Below the pieces are notes generated by a model. It saw only the letters and a program-made list of their open reading frames with translations, was not told the DNA's origin and ran no database searches. DNA of 64,000 nucleotides from JANPLD01 sp031426355. GTDB taxonomy: Bacteria; Pseudomonadota; Alphaproteobacteria; Rickettsiales; UBA8987. The DNA lies in the NCBI GenBank assembly GCA_031426355.1, contig JANPLD010000068.1, positions 1-64,000 on the forward strand, written 5' to 3'. Of this stretch, positions 42,673-51,434 are shown piece after piece. Within the stretch, counting starts at the first letter, position 1. Every line of letters begins with the position of its first letter. A program made the translations under genes and the position numbers.

Positions 42673-43497
42673 TTATTGTGGTTGCGGGAGATGTTGTTTT
42701 AACCTTCCGCCAACCCTTAAATAATCTACTTTTTTTGCAAGTCCTGTTCTTTCATCAAGTTCAACATATGTTCCGCACATAGTGCCGTCACCTTCAGCAG
42801 GCTCCATTTTATTAGGGCCGCGAATCTTATTTAGAAAATTTGGGATAGAAATATCTTTTCGGAAACCAATAACGGAATCGTAATCACCACACATACCTGC
42901 ATCAGTATGGTAAGCCGTACCTTTAGGGAAAATTTGGACATCTGCAGTTGGCACATGCGTATGAGTACCGAATACTGCGGAAACTTTTCCGTCTAAATAA
43001 TGGCCCATTGCCATTTTCTCTGAAGTGGCCTCACCATGGATATCAACAAAAATATAATTCACATCTTTGCCAAAGTGATATTTGGAAAGGATATTGGTAA
43101 CCACTTCAAATGGGCAGTTTACCTGAAAACGCATGAATAGCTGGCACATTAAATGTATCACCAGTATTTTTTGGCCGTTATTAAGCGAATAAACATTAAA
43201 ACCTTTTCCTGAAAGCTGCGGCGGCATGTTTGCAGGGCGAAGCATCTGCGGATACTGGCCTATGAAAAATTTTGTTTCCTTCTGATCAAAAGTGTGGTCA
43301 CCGCACGTAACTACGTTAGCGCCGTTAATTATGAAGGTAGTTATTATCTTTTCATTAACGCCAAAACCATTGGCTGCATTCTCACCATTAACAACACAAA
43401 AATCTATTCCCAGTTCCTTTTTTACGCGACCGAGATGGTTCGCGACAACATCGCGTCCGCTTTTACCAACCACATCACCTAAAAATAATAATTTCAC
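42673..43497 (-). CDS. YmdB-family metallophosphoesterase
   Basis: A 274-residue member of the TIGR00282/YmdB family. Metal ligands lie in FLGDVVGKSGRD, VVNGENAANG, VTCGDHTFDQKE, FVDIHGEATSEK and FGTHTHVPTAD. Bacillus YmdB hydrolyses cyclic nucleotides; the substrate here is unknown. It is convergent with dnaN and 11 bp downstream of murA on the same strand, so probably co-transcribed with murA. Confidence 0.92.
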   Translation of the reverse strand: MKLLFLGDVVGKSGRDVVANHLGRVKKELGIDFCVVNGENAANGFGVNEKIITTFIINGANVVTCGDHTFDQKETKFFIGQYPQMLRPANMPPQLSGKGFNVYSLNNGQKILVIHLMCQLFMRFQVNCPFEVVTNILSKYHFGKDVNYIFVDIHGEATSEKMAMGHYLDGKVSAVFGTHTHVPTADVQIFPKGTAYHTDAGMCGDYDSVIGFRKDISIPNFLNKIRGPNKMEPAEGDGTMCGTYVELDERTGLAKKVDYLRVGGRLKQHLPQPQ

Positions 43498-43508
43498 AAC
43501 TGCGTTGT

Positions 43509-44771
43509 TTAGTTTTGCTCTTTCTCTCGATAGACCCTAGCGCCAAGCATTTCAAGCTTTTCTTCGATCTTTTCATAGCCCCTGTCTAAATGGTAGAGGC
43601 GGGTTATCTTGGATTTTCCATCAGCATTAAGTGCTGCCAAGATTAGGGAAACTGAGGCACGCAGGTCAGTTGCCATGACTTCGGCATGCTTGAACCTGTC
43701 GATTCCCCTGATCTTTAGTACATTACCACTTATCTCAAGATCAGCACCCATTCTCTGTAGTTCCGGGGCATGCATGAAACGGTTTTCAAAAATGTTTTCT
43801 TCCATGGTGGAAATTCCGTCAGCAAGGCACATCATGGTTGTTATCTGCGCCTGCATATCAGTTGGAAAGCCGGGATATGGAGCAGTTGAGATATTGGCGG
43901 CCTTAAGCTTTTTAGGGCCTGTAACTTTAAATGAATTTTTATTACGTTTAACAATACATCCCATCTCTTCAAGGACATCAAGAGTAGATGATAAAATAAG
44001 CGGGGAGATATTCTGCACTTCAATTTCTCCGCCTGTAACGGCGGCAGCGGCAGCGAAAGTTCCGGCCTCAATACGATCAGAAATTACTGAATGGGAGCAG
44101 CCTTTCAGATCATTCACACCTTCAATTTCTATACGGCTGGTTCCTGCGCCAGAAATTTTTGCGCCCATTGCGGTAAGCATATGGGCAAGATCAGTTATTT
44201 CAGGCTCACGTGCAGCATTATTTATTATGGTTGTACCGTTTGCCAGAGTTGCGGCTATCAAAGTATTTTCAGTTGCGCCGACGGAAACTTTCGGGAAGTT
44301 TATTTCCGCTCCTTTTAATTTGCCGCGGACTGATGCTTTAACATAGCCGTCTTCCAGAACTATCTTCGCGCCCATTGCTTCCAGAGCTTCAAGGTGGAAA
44401 TTCACTGGCCTTGCGCCAATTGCGCAGCCACCCGGGAGGGAAACTTCTGCCTTGCCATATCTTGCGACTAAACCGCCCAGAACAATAACCGAGGCACGCA
44501 TTTTGCTGACTATCTCATAAGGCGCGCGCGGCGCTTTAAGTTTAGCGGCTTTTATTTCCACGGTGTTTCCCCCGCAGTTAATATCTGCGCCCATATCAGA
44601 AAGCAGTTCGCACATAGTGCGAACATCTGAAAGATTTGGAACATTTGAAAGACTGACCTTTTTATCAGTAAGCAGACAAGCTGCCATTAAAGGCAATACT
44701 GCATTCTTGGAACCTGCGGTTTTCACTTTACCACTGAGGCGCTTTCCGCCTTCTACTGAGAGATAGTACAT
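43509..44771 (-). CDS. murA: UDP-N-acetylglucosamine 1-carboxyvinyltransferase MurA
   Basis: A 420-residue MurA that commits UDP-GlcNAc to peptidoglycan synthesis. SGKVKTAGSKNAVLPLMAA is the N-terminal loop; PGGCAIGARPVNFHLEAL carries the catalytic cysteine; FPTDMQAQ and the VMATDLRASVSLILAAL region bind substrate. It shows that the cell keeps peptidoglycan synthesis, with the amidase at 25618 and asd. Confidence 0.97.
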   Translation of the reverse strand: MYYLSVEGGKRLSGKVKTAGSKNAVLPLMAACLLTDKKVSLSNVPNLSDVRTMCELLSDMGADINCGGNTVEIKAAKLKAPRAPYEIVSKMRASVIVLGGLVARYGKAEVSLPGGCAIGARPVNFHLEALEAMGAKIVLEDGYVKASVRGKLKGAEINFPKVSVGATENTLIAATLANGTTIINNAAREPEITDLAHMLTAMGAKISGAGTSRIEIEGVNDLKGCSHSVISDRIEAGTFAAAAAVTGGEIEVQNISPLILSSTLDVLEEMGCIVKRNKNSFKVTGPKKLKAANISTAPYPGFPTDMQAQITTMMCLADGISTMEENIFENRFMHAPELQRMGADLEISGNVLKIRGIDRFKHAEVMATDLRASVSLILAALNADGKSKITRLYHLDRGYEKIEEKLEMLGARVYREKEQN

Positions 44772-44838
44772 AATTTGATATTTTAGATTCTTTCTAAATA
44801 AAAATATAATATAATCAATACGTTATTTGAACTTAAAC

Positions 44839-44870
44839 TTAACCATTTATTAACCTTTTTATAGTAAAAT
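44839..44870 (+). promoter_or_regulatory. CtrA box plus -10 promoter for orphan gene 44895
   Basis: TTAACCATTTATTAACC at 44839-44855 is an ideal CtrA full site, both halves TTAACC. TAAAAT at 44865-44870 lies 26 bp from the first T. Predicted start near 44877; AAGGG at 44884-44888 then serves as the ribosome-binding site. Confidence 0.68.
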
Positions 44871-44894
44871 ATTCAAATAGCAATAAGGGTGCTT

Positions 44895-46133
44895 ATGGAA
44901 TTTTATGATATAGAAATCAAGGCAACAGATGGTCAAACTTATCTTGTACGTATAGACAGGAAATCTGATTTATTTACTAAGGCGCCAATCACCAAAGCAG
45001 AAAGAGAAAAATATTTGGAAGAAAAGTTGGCTTTTGCCATCAACACATTTAGTGACGTAAGTAAGAAAAACAAAAATCTTGCTTCAAACGTAATTTTTAT
45101 TTTACCGAAAAATAATCCTGATGTGTCTTATGCCGCTATTAATTCTGGATTACCTGATTCGCCTGAATATAAGGAGCCTTCATTATATTTAAACGAAGTA
45201 TCATTAAAAGAAAAAAATTATTATGCTTTATATTCCGTATTTGAACATGAATTATCCCATGCAAGAAATAAGGATTTATCAGCAGGAGTTTCTTTGAAAT
45301 TTCTTTCTGATAAAATTGAGCGGTTTGATAATTTTTTTTCTGCCATGGAAAATGGCGAATTAATATCAATCAAAGATTCAGTTATTAAAGAAGAATTTTC
45401 TGATTTTATTACCAAGGCTAAAAAATTTAAAGATTTTTGCGATAGAAACCAACTTAATCTCAAAGACAGAATGGGATTAAATGAATCATTAAAAAATCAG
45501 GGTTTATATGAAGAATATATAAATAATATAAATACACTTGGGCAATTATATATTGCTAATCTGGTAATGAAACTTCCCGGAGAAAATTCACAAAAAGAGC
45601 AGTTTAGTGAAGCTGAATTAATTAAGCAATATAAAGAATTGCAAGGGTTTTTATCTGATATAAAAGAAATTAAAAAAATCCAGGAATTAAAAGCAGATAT
45701 TTCGGCATCTTATCCAAATGCTGCTTCAACACTTCTGGAAAAGCTTGATCTTATTAACCGTGAACATGAATTGAAAGCTATTGAAGAATTTGCAAAACTT
45801 ATTGAAGGGCTTGCTCTTAAAGGCATTAAATATAGGCCTATTAAGGAATCTCATCCTAATTTTTCTGAAAGATATGCAGAGCTTGACTGTATAAGAGAAC
45901 AAAGAACTAAAGAATTGTATAAGAAGTCCATATCGGCGGAATTTGGCAATAAATTGCCGTCTATTAGCGAAAAAGAGTTAGAGGGAATAATTTCAGCAGG
46001 TGGTATAATAAAAGATCATGGTGGAATAGTTGATTTTACTAATACTAAAGAAATTCAAACTTTAACCATTGGTAGCGACATATATAACGTAGCTTATGAA
46101 AATACTGAAGTAGGTAAAAATCTAAAAAGCTAG
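44895..46133 (+). CDS. HExxH zincin-like orphan protein (candidate effector)
   Basis: A 412-residue cytosolic-looking protein with no signal peptide. HELSH at residues 118-122 is a HExxH zinc motif, at exactly the same residue number as in the orphan protein from 26485, and both show ILP, then YLN...EK.YY, before it. The C-terminal two thirds are helical and charged. ATG 44895 is chosen because AAGGG lies six bases upstream. It is monocistronic, between divergent murA and convergent dcd, and has the best CtrA box in the window. Protease function and secretion are inferred. Confidence 0.7.
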   Translation: MEFYDIEIKATDGQTYLVRIDRKSDLFTKAPITKAEREKYLEEKLAFAINTFSDVSKKNKNLASNVIFILPKNNPDVSYAAINSGLPDSPEYKEPSLYLNEVSLKEKNYYALYSVFEHELSHARNKDLSAGVSLKFLSDKIERFDNFFSAMENGELISIKDSVIKEEFSDFITKAKKFKDFCDRNQLNLKDRMGLNESLKNQGLYEEYINNINTLGQLYIANLVMKLPGENSQKEQFSEAELIKQYKELQGFLSDIKEIKKIQELKADISASYPNAASTLLEKLDLINREHELKAIEEFAKLIEGLALKGIKYRPIKESHPNFSERYAELDCIREQRTKELYKKSISAEFGNKLPSISEKELEGIISAGGIIKDHGGIVDFTNTKEIQTLTIGSDIYNVAYENTEVGKNLKS

Positions 46134-46136
46134 TCT

Positions 46137-46706
46137 CTAAATCTTCGGCAATGTAACACCAGTCTGGCCCATATATTTGCCGGAGCGGTTTTTGTAGGAT
46201 ATTTCGCAAGGTTCGTTACCTTTTAAAAAGAGGAACTGACAGGCGCCTTCGTTCGCGTAAATTTTTGCAGGGAGCGGAGTTGTATTTGAGAACTCTAACG
46301 TCACATGCCCTTCCCAGCCTGGCTCTAAGGGTGTAACATTAACTATGATGCCGCATCTGGCGTAAGTAGATTTACCAACGCATATGACCAGAACATCTTC
46401 CGGAACGCGGAAATATTCTACTGTGCGGGCAAGTGCAAAACTGTTTGGGGGAATGATGCAAACATCAGTTTTTCTGTCGACAAAGCTTTTCGGGCAGAAA
46501 TCTTTAGGGTCAACAGTTGCGGAATCAACATTGGTGAATATTTTGAACTCATCTGAAACGCGCGCATCATAGCCGTATGATGATACACCGAATGATATAA
46601 CTCCGGAACCGGCGCCATCTTTTTTGACCTGCCTTTCTGCGAATGGTTCAATCATGGCGTGCTCGCGCGCCATTTTTGTTATCCATTTATCTGACATTAC
46701 CGACAT
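46137..46706 (-). CDS. dcd: dCTP deaminase
   Basis: A 189-residue Dcd. SFGVSSYGYDARVSDEFKIF is the trimer dUTPase-like fold start, PPNSFALARTVEYFRVPEDVLV and GKSTYARCGIIVNVTPLEPGWEGHVTLEFSN are invariant segments including the catalytic glutamate and the dCTP-binding residues. It yields dUTP for dTMP synthesis. It ends three bases from the orphan gene at 44895. Confidence 0.97.
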   Translation of the reverse strand: MSVMSDKWITKMAREHAMIEPFAERQVKKDGAGSGVISFGVSSYGYDARVSDEFKIFTNVDSATVDPKDFCPKSFVDRKTDVCIIPPNSFALARTVEYFRVPEDVLVICVGKSTYARCGIIVNVTPLEPGWEGHVTLEFSNTTPLPAKIYANEGACQFLFLKGNEPCEISYKNRSGKYMGQTGVTLPKI

Positions 46707-46720
46707 AAATTTCTTTTATT

Positions 46721-46747
46721 TTGACTAAAGTGTGAAATCTTTATAAT
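46721..46747 (+). promoter_or_regulatory. Promoter of phoU
   Basis: TTGACT (46721-46726) and TATAAT (46742-46747) are good hexamers but only 15 bp apart. The -10 is 26 bases before the start codon. Confidence 0.5.
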
Positions 46748-46773
46748 CTCCCGCTGGATTTTACAATAATTAT

Positions 46774-47454
46774 ATGACCAAAGATTTAAAAAACCATACG
46801 GTTACAGCATTTGACCAAGACCTAAAAAAGATCGGGAAGAACCTTTATGCCATGACGGAACTTGTTATTGATTCTGTTAAGATATTCAAGGAATGTCTTG
46901 TTTCACGTACGGCTGAGGCTTTGAAAAGTGTAAGATCAATTGATGATAAGATAAATGATCTTGAAAAACAGGTTGAAAAGCTTTCGACCAATATAATAGC
47001 GCTTCGCCACCCAATGGCGGTTGACCTTCGCTTTGTTATTTCTGCGATAAAGATATCAACTATGGTAGAAAGGCAGGGTGATATTGTAGAAAGTGCCGTT
47101 CGCAAAACCGTTGCGATCAAGCAGGAAATTCTTGAAGCTTACAAGATGTCCCTTGAAGAAGTTGTTAATATGGATGTTGAGATGCTTCAAAATGCTATAA
47201 AGGGCTTTAATGAGCAGGATATATTGATCGCCAATAAAGTCTGGAGAATGGAAGATAAAGTTGATGATTTCTGCGATTCATTATTTGACAGGATCAAAGG
47301 CGATATAAGGAATAGCCCTAATGATGTTGATCATTATATATCACTTATGCTAATCGTTCGCGCGCTTGAAAGGCTTGCGGATTACTGTACAAAAATAACC
47401 AAAGCTTTGCACTATGTTACATCCGGTGAGAGAGTCAGCGAAAAAGATTTCTAG
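46774..47454 (+). CDS. phoU: Phosphate signalling complex protein PhoU
   Basis: A 226-residue PhoU with two repeated three-helix units; HTVTAFDQDLKKIGKNLYAMTEL and ALRHPMAVDLRFVISAIKISTMVERQGDIVE, then RALERLADYCTKITKAL, carry the metal-binding acidic clusters. It modulates the Pst transporter and PhoR. No pst or pho genes adjoin; instead a small secreted protein gene overlaps its 3' end by 41 bp. Confidence 0.95.
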   Translation: MTKDLKNHTVTAFDQDLKKIGKNLYAMTELVIDSVKIFKECLVSRTAEALKSVRSIDDKINDLEKQVEKLSTNIIALRHPMAVDLRFVISAIKISTMVERQGDIVESAVRKTVAIKQEILEAYKMSLEEVVNMDVEMLQNAIKGFNEQDILIANKVWRMEDKVDDFCDSLFDRIKGDIRNSPNDVDHYISLMLIVRALERLADYCTKITKALHYVTSGERVSEKDF

Positions 47455-47728
47455 AGTTTCGCTCTTTTTATTTGTTTTATTACTTGCAGATAATTCCTTT
47501 GCACAGGAGCTTATAAGGATCAATACTTCTGACTTTAAAGACCCGAGATGCTTAACGGCGACCACTGTTAGGGATAAAAGAAGGGCAAGATGTGACAGAG
47601 GAGAGCTGCCAAGTGTTCTGGTAATATCAAATACAGCAAAAGTTAGAAAATATCCTGACCCGCAATATAAATATGATGCAAAGCTAGGCGGTTATAAAAG
47701 ATACCCTATACATAGAAGAAGTAATTAA
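47414..47728 (+). CDS. Small exported protein overlapping phoU
   Basis: A 104-residue protein with a signal peptide (hydrophobic core LFLFVLLL, cleavage near SFA-QE) and a basic, cysteine-containing mature part. No family is recognised. The start at ATG 47414 lies within phoU; GTG 47426 is an alternative. The length of the overlap (41 bp) is unusual but the signal peptide supports a real gene. Confidence 0.6.
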   Translation: MLHPVRESAKKISRVSLFLFVLLLADNSFAQELIRINTSDFKDPRCLTATTVRDKRRARCDRGELPSVLVISNTAKVRKYPDPQYKYDAKLGGYKRYPIHRRSN

Positions 47729-47780
47729 ACTACTTCTGTTTTACTTAAATTATTTTAAGAGAAAATTATTTTGAGGGAAA

Positions 47781-47858
47781 TGGGGCGAGTGACGGGGCTC
47801 GAACCCGCGACATCAAGTTCCACAAACTTGCGCTCTAACCAGCTGAACTACACCCGCC
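47781..47858 (-). tRNA. tRNA-His (anticodon GTG)
   Basis: The minus strand folds as a complete cloverleaf. GCGGGTG pairs with CACTCGC in the acceptor (one G-U pair), the D-arm has GTTC...GAGC, the anticodon loop TTGTGGA gives anticodon GTG, and the T-arm reads CGGGTTCGAGCCCCG. The extra G at -1 opposite C73, unique to tRNA-His, is encoded (47858), as is CCA. Confidence 0.96.
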
Positions 47859-47913
47859 ATATTCAAGCGCCTAAAAAGAGTAATTTCTATAGAAAGTCAA
47901 TAGAAAGGTTAAT

Positions 47914-47988
47914 TTAAGTGGTTAAGTGATTAGGTGGTTAAGTGAATTATAAAAAACCACTTAGCCACTTAGGTCACTTAAACACTTA
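47914..47988 (-). repeat. Octad fold-back element after tolB
   Basis: Left arm of 8-mers AAGTGGTT, AAGTGATT, AGGTGGTT, AAGTGAAT; right arm of inverted 8-mers CCACTTAG, CCACTTAG, GTCACTTA, AACACTTA, with ATAAAAA between. The tolB stop is directly beyond its right edge. It can form a long imperfect hairpin and probably terminates tolB. Same design as elements at 16515, 24925 and 36844, with period 8 not 7. Confidence 0.72.
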
Positions 47989-47990
47989 CA

Positions 47991-49316
47991 CTATCTACTA
48001 AGTAAGGGGCTCCATGCCGGATCAGAAGCTTGGGTTGAGGTTTCGATACGGCGGAGGTTATAACCGGTTATATCAACACTGTATATTGAGCTTCTTCCAG
48101 GAACTGTTGAAGAGCCGGGAGTTTTTCTGGAGAAGAGGATAACACGGCCATTCGGGCTCCATGTCGGGCCTTCATCAAGGTAACTTTCAGTAAGCATCCT
48201 TTCGCCGCTACCATCAGGTTTCATAACGCCGATATAGAATTTACCACCGAGCATTTTTGTAAATGCTATCAAGTCACCACGTGGGGACCAGACAGGAGTA
48301 GCAAACCTTCCGCGGCCATAGCTTATCCTTTTTACATTACTGCCATCAGCATTCATTGTATAAACTTGCTGAACACCAGTTCTGTCAGATTCAAAAGTTA
48401 TCTGCCTCATATCTGGTGAGAATGAAGGGGAAGTATCAATTGATGGATGGCTGGTAATTTTCTTAACCCTGCGGGAACCAAGATCCATAACGTAGATGTC
48501 GGCATTACCGTTTACGGAAACTGAGAAGATAGCCTTCTGCCCGTCAGGTGAGAACCTTGGTGCAAAACTCATACCCGGTAACTGGCCTAATATCTCTTCG
48601 CGGCCTGTTGAGAGGTTATAAATGTTAACGCTTGGTGTTCTGGTTCTATAAGAAAGATAGATAAGCCTCTGCATTGAAGGGTCAAAACGAGGGGTTAAAA
48701 CTAGGCTTCTGCCAGAAGTTAAGAACATCTGGTTGGCGCCATCCTGATCCATTATCGCAAGCCTTTTAATAGGCCTTCTCCAGTCACCAGCTTCACCAAT
48801 ATACACTATGCGGGAATCAAAATAGCCTTTTTCACCGGTTAAATATTCATATATCTCATCTGATATGAGGTGAGATATCCTGCGCCAGCCACCTGTTGTT
48901 GCGCGGTAAGATTTAGCAAGGGTCTGCCTGCCTGTTAGAACATCCCATAACCTGAACTGAACTTTTATCCTGTCGCCGCCTTCGCTTTCAATTGAGCCAA
49001 CTACAAGAGCCTGCGCCCTGATATTTTTCCAGCTTGAAAATTGTGGGATAGAGTTAATTCCAAGGTTTTTCTGTAGATATGAAGTTTTATTTATTACATT
49101 AAAAAGGCCTGACCTGTTAAGGTTATTGGCGAGTACGCCTACCATTTTAGAACCTACATCTGACGTAACGCTGTCAGTGCCGGTAAAATCAGGTGTCGCT
49201 ATACGGATAGGATCATAACTACCCTGGTTTATATCAATTTTAAGAACTGCGTGCGCTTCATTAACGGCAAAAAATGAAATAAAAAGAAGAAGCGTCAATA
49301 ATTTAGTGAATCTCAT
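47991..49316 (-). CDS. tolB: Tol-Pal system beta-propeller protein TolB
   Basis: A 441-residue periplasmic TolB. Signal peptide ends near AHA-VL; the N-terminal domain is followed by a six-bladed propeller with repeated DxxxP.FSPDGxxI-type motifs such as FAPRFSPDGQKAIFSV, TSPSFSPDMRQITFES and PVWSPRGDLIAFT. TolB links Pal and the Tol complex. The other tol genes are not here, but ybgC lies at 60048, away from tolB. Confidence 0.97.
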   Translation of the reverse strand: MRFTKLLTLLLFISFFAVNEAHAVLKIDINQGSYDPIRIATPDFTGTDSVTSDVGSKMVGVLANNLNRSGLFNVINKTSYLQKNLGINSIPQFSSWKNIRAQALVVGSIESEGGDRIKVQFRLWDVLTGRQTLAKSYRATTGGWRRISHLISDEIYEYLTGEKGYFDSRIVYIGEAGDWRRPIKRLAIMDQDGANQMFLTSGRSLVLTPRFDPSMQRLIYLSYRTRTPSVNIYNLSTGREEILGQLPGMSFAPRFSPDGQKAIFSVSVNGNADIYVMDLGSRRVKKITSHPSIDTSPSFSPDMRQITFESDRTGVQQVYTMNADGSNVKRISYGRGRFATPVWSPRGDLIAFTKMLGGKFYIGVMKPDGSGERMLTESYLDEGPTWSPNGRVILFSRKTPGSSTVPGRSSIYSVDITGYNLRRIETSTQASDPAWSPLLSR

Positions 49317-49442
49317 AAATATATTCCTGAAAATTTTTTTGGGATTCTACATATAAGGTTTAAAAAAACAAGTGACAAGTACCTTGATAAATATATTCAA
49401 AGCCTATAAAACCTCATTTAATAATAAGGGATAACGCTTAGC

Positions 49443-50228
49443 ATGAGAATTAAAGACGAAGAAAAAATACTTTCACATGAATTTTTAATTGAATTAAGAA
49501 AGATTCGTGAAGAAAAAGGAATCAGCCTTGAAGAAGTTGCGGAAAGAACCAACATCAAACTTGCTTATATAAAAGCAATTGAAGAAGGTAATCTTGATGA
49601 CCTTCCGGGTGGGATATATAACAGGGCTTATATAAGGAGCGTTTCAGAATTCCTCGGTGTTGATACAAGGCCATTTGAAAAGAAAATAAATGGTGAGGAG
49701 ATTTTTGTCCCTCATAAAATGGAAATAGAATTCGGCCGGGATGCTAGCTCTAATGTGCCGACAAAAACACTTATCACAGTATGCGTACTCTGCATAATTA
49801 TGGTGTATCTAATGTTCTTCTCGGGGATATCCGATAAGAAAGACGAAATCAAAACCTCTGATGGAAAAGATTCAGATATTGAAATTCCAAACCCTGTAAC
49901 ACCACTTGACAGAATCGCGAAAACAAATGATTCTACAATATCAATCGTTGCTTTGCGTCCGGCAAAAATAACGCTTCTTAATGAAGATGAAGAAGTGATA
50001 ATTGATAAAGATTTAAAAATGAATCAGGTTTATATTTATACTTTGTCGCAGCAGAAAATGCAGGAAGAAACCTTGCTTAAAGTAGATAATATTGAAAGTG
50101 TTGAGATATATCTTAACGGAATACCTGTTCCAAATACTAATAATTTAGAAAAGGATGATGAATATTATATCCTTACATTTGAAAATCTTTTCAAATCCAT
50201 AAGTATTAAAAATACTCCTAGTAAATGA
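49443..50228 (+). CDS. RodZ-like HTH membrane protein
   Basis: A 261-residue protein with a Cro-like helix-turn-helix (residues 12-75: LRKIREEKGISLEEVAERTNIK), one membrane helix (about 101-121) and a C-terminal periplasmic beta-rich domain of about 110 residues. This is the layout of RodZ, which binds MreB and supports rod shape. Its stop overlaps ispG by four bases. Name-level assignment is tentative; the domain architecture is clear. Confidence 0.8.
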   Translation: MRIKDEEKILSHEFLIELRKIREEKGISLEEVAERTNIKLAYIKAIEEGNLDDLPGGIYNRAYIRSVSEFLGVDTRPFEKKINGEEIFVPHKMEIEFGRDASSNVPTKTLITVCVLCIIMVYLMFFSGISDKKDEIKTSDGKDSDIEIPNPVTPLDRIAKTNDSTISIVALRPAKITLLNEDEEVIIDKDLKMNQVYIYTLSQQKMQEETLLKVDNIESVEIYLNGIPVPNTNNLEKDDEYYILTFENLFKSISIKNTPSK

Positions 50229-51433
50229 TAGCTCGCAGAAAATCCCTTAAGGTTAAGGTTGGAAATATCTATGTTGGTGGGGATGCGCCTGTTATTGTGC
50301 AGTCTATGACCAATACTGACACTGAAAATGTTGAGGCAACGGTTGCGCAAATATTGGAATTATCTCAGGCAGGTTCAGAAAAAGTACGCATAACAGTTAA
50401 TACTGAGAATGCTGCGAAAGCAGTTCCATATATTAAAGAAAAACTCTTACTTAAAAATTGCGATGTGCCTGTAATTGGTGATTTCCATTATAATGGTCAT
50501 CGTTTACTTACTGATTTTCCTGATTGTGCCAAGGCATTGGATAAATATCGCATTAATCCCGGAAATGTAGGGTTTGGAAAAAAGCGCGACGTACAGTTTG
50601 AGGTGATGATACAGAAGGCCATTGAATATAATAAGCCTGTCCGCATTGGTGTGAACTGGGGGAGTATGGATCAGGATTTAGTCGTTAAATTAATGGACGA
50701 AAATACCAGCTCTGCGAATCCCAAAGAAGCAAATGAGATCATGCGTAATGCTATTGTGCAATCATGTTTGATAAGCGCAAAAAAAGCAGAAGAGATAGGT
50801 TTACCGGCAGATAGAATTATACTTTCAGCAAAGGTTAGCCGTGTGAATGACCTTATTGCGGTTTATGAAGATCTAGCTGCTCAATGCGAATATGCACTAC
50901 ATTTGGGATTAACAGAAGCAGGTATAGGTTCAAAGGGAATAGTAGCAACCACAGCGGGTTTATCATATTTGTTACTCCAAGGAATCGGCGATACAATACG
51001 TGCTTCACTCACGCCAAAACCGGGTGAGCCGAGAACTAAAGAAGTGGAAGTATGTCAGGAGATATTGCAATCAATCGGTATTCGCTCATTTACCCCGCAG
51101 GTTACGGCATGCCCGGGATGTGGGCGTACTACATCAACTTATTTTCAAGAGCTTGCAGACAATATCCAGAATTTCCTCCGTGATTCGATGCCGGTATGGA
51201 AAGAGAAATATGATGGTGTTGAAAAACTGAATGTTGCGGTGATGGGTTGCATTGTAAACGGCCCGGGAGAAAGTAAACATGCTGATATTGGTATATCATT
51301 GCCGGGAACAGGTGAAGCACCAAGCGCTCCGGTATTCATTGACGGTGAAAAAGCTATGACACTCCGAGGTAATAAAATCGCCGAAGAGTTTCAGGAAATA
51401 GTAGAAAAATATATCGAAAAGAGGTTTGGATAA
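50225..51433 (+). CDS. ispG: (E)-4-hydroxy-3-methylbut-2-enyl-diphosphate synthase IspG
   Basis: A 402-residue IspG, flavodoxin-dependent, MEP pathway. N-terminal TIM-barrel with VKVGNIYVGGDAPVIVQSMTNTDT; the iron-sulfur domain has CPGCGRTTSTYF with two cluster cysteines and MGCIVNGPGESKHADIGIS with the third and the catalytic glutamate. It makes HMBPP; with ispA it indicates isoprenoid synthesis via MEP. Coupled to the RodZ-like gene upstream, followed by hisS after one base. Confidence 0.97.
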   Translation: MIARRKSLKVKVGNIYVGGDAPVIVQSMTNTDTENVEATVAQILELSQAGSEKVRITVNTENAAKAVPYIKEKLLLKNCDVPVIGDFHYNGHRLLTDFPDCAKALDKYRINPGNVGFGKKRDVQFEVMIQKAIEYNKPVRIGVNWGSMDQDLVVKLMDENTSSANPKEANEIMRNAIVQSCLISAKKAEEIGLPADRIILSAKVSRVNDLIAVYEDLAAQCEYALHLGLTEAGIGSKGIVATTAGLSYLLLQGIGDTIRASLTPKPGEPRTKEVEVCQEILQSIGIRSFTPQVTACPGCGRTTSTYFQELADNIQNFLRDSMPVWKEKYDGVEKLNVAVMGCIVNGPGESKHADIGISLPGTGEAPSAPVFIDGEKAMTLRGNKIAEEFQEIVEKYIEKRFG

Positions 51434-51434
51434 T

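Noticed and set aside
43609..44346. 245-residue + strand frame inside murA
   Set aside because: Antisense shadow of full-length murA with no recognisable motif.
47914..47988. Attachment site beside tRNA-His
   Set aside because: A repeat next to a tRNA could suggest integration, but no duplicate of the tRNA 3' end or integrase is present and the repeat has the fold-back design seen elsewhere.
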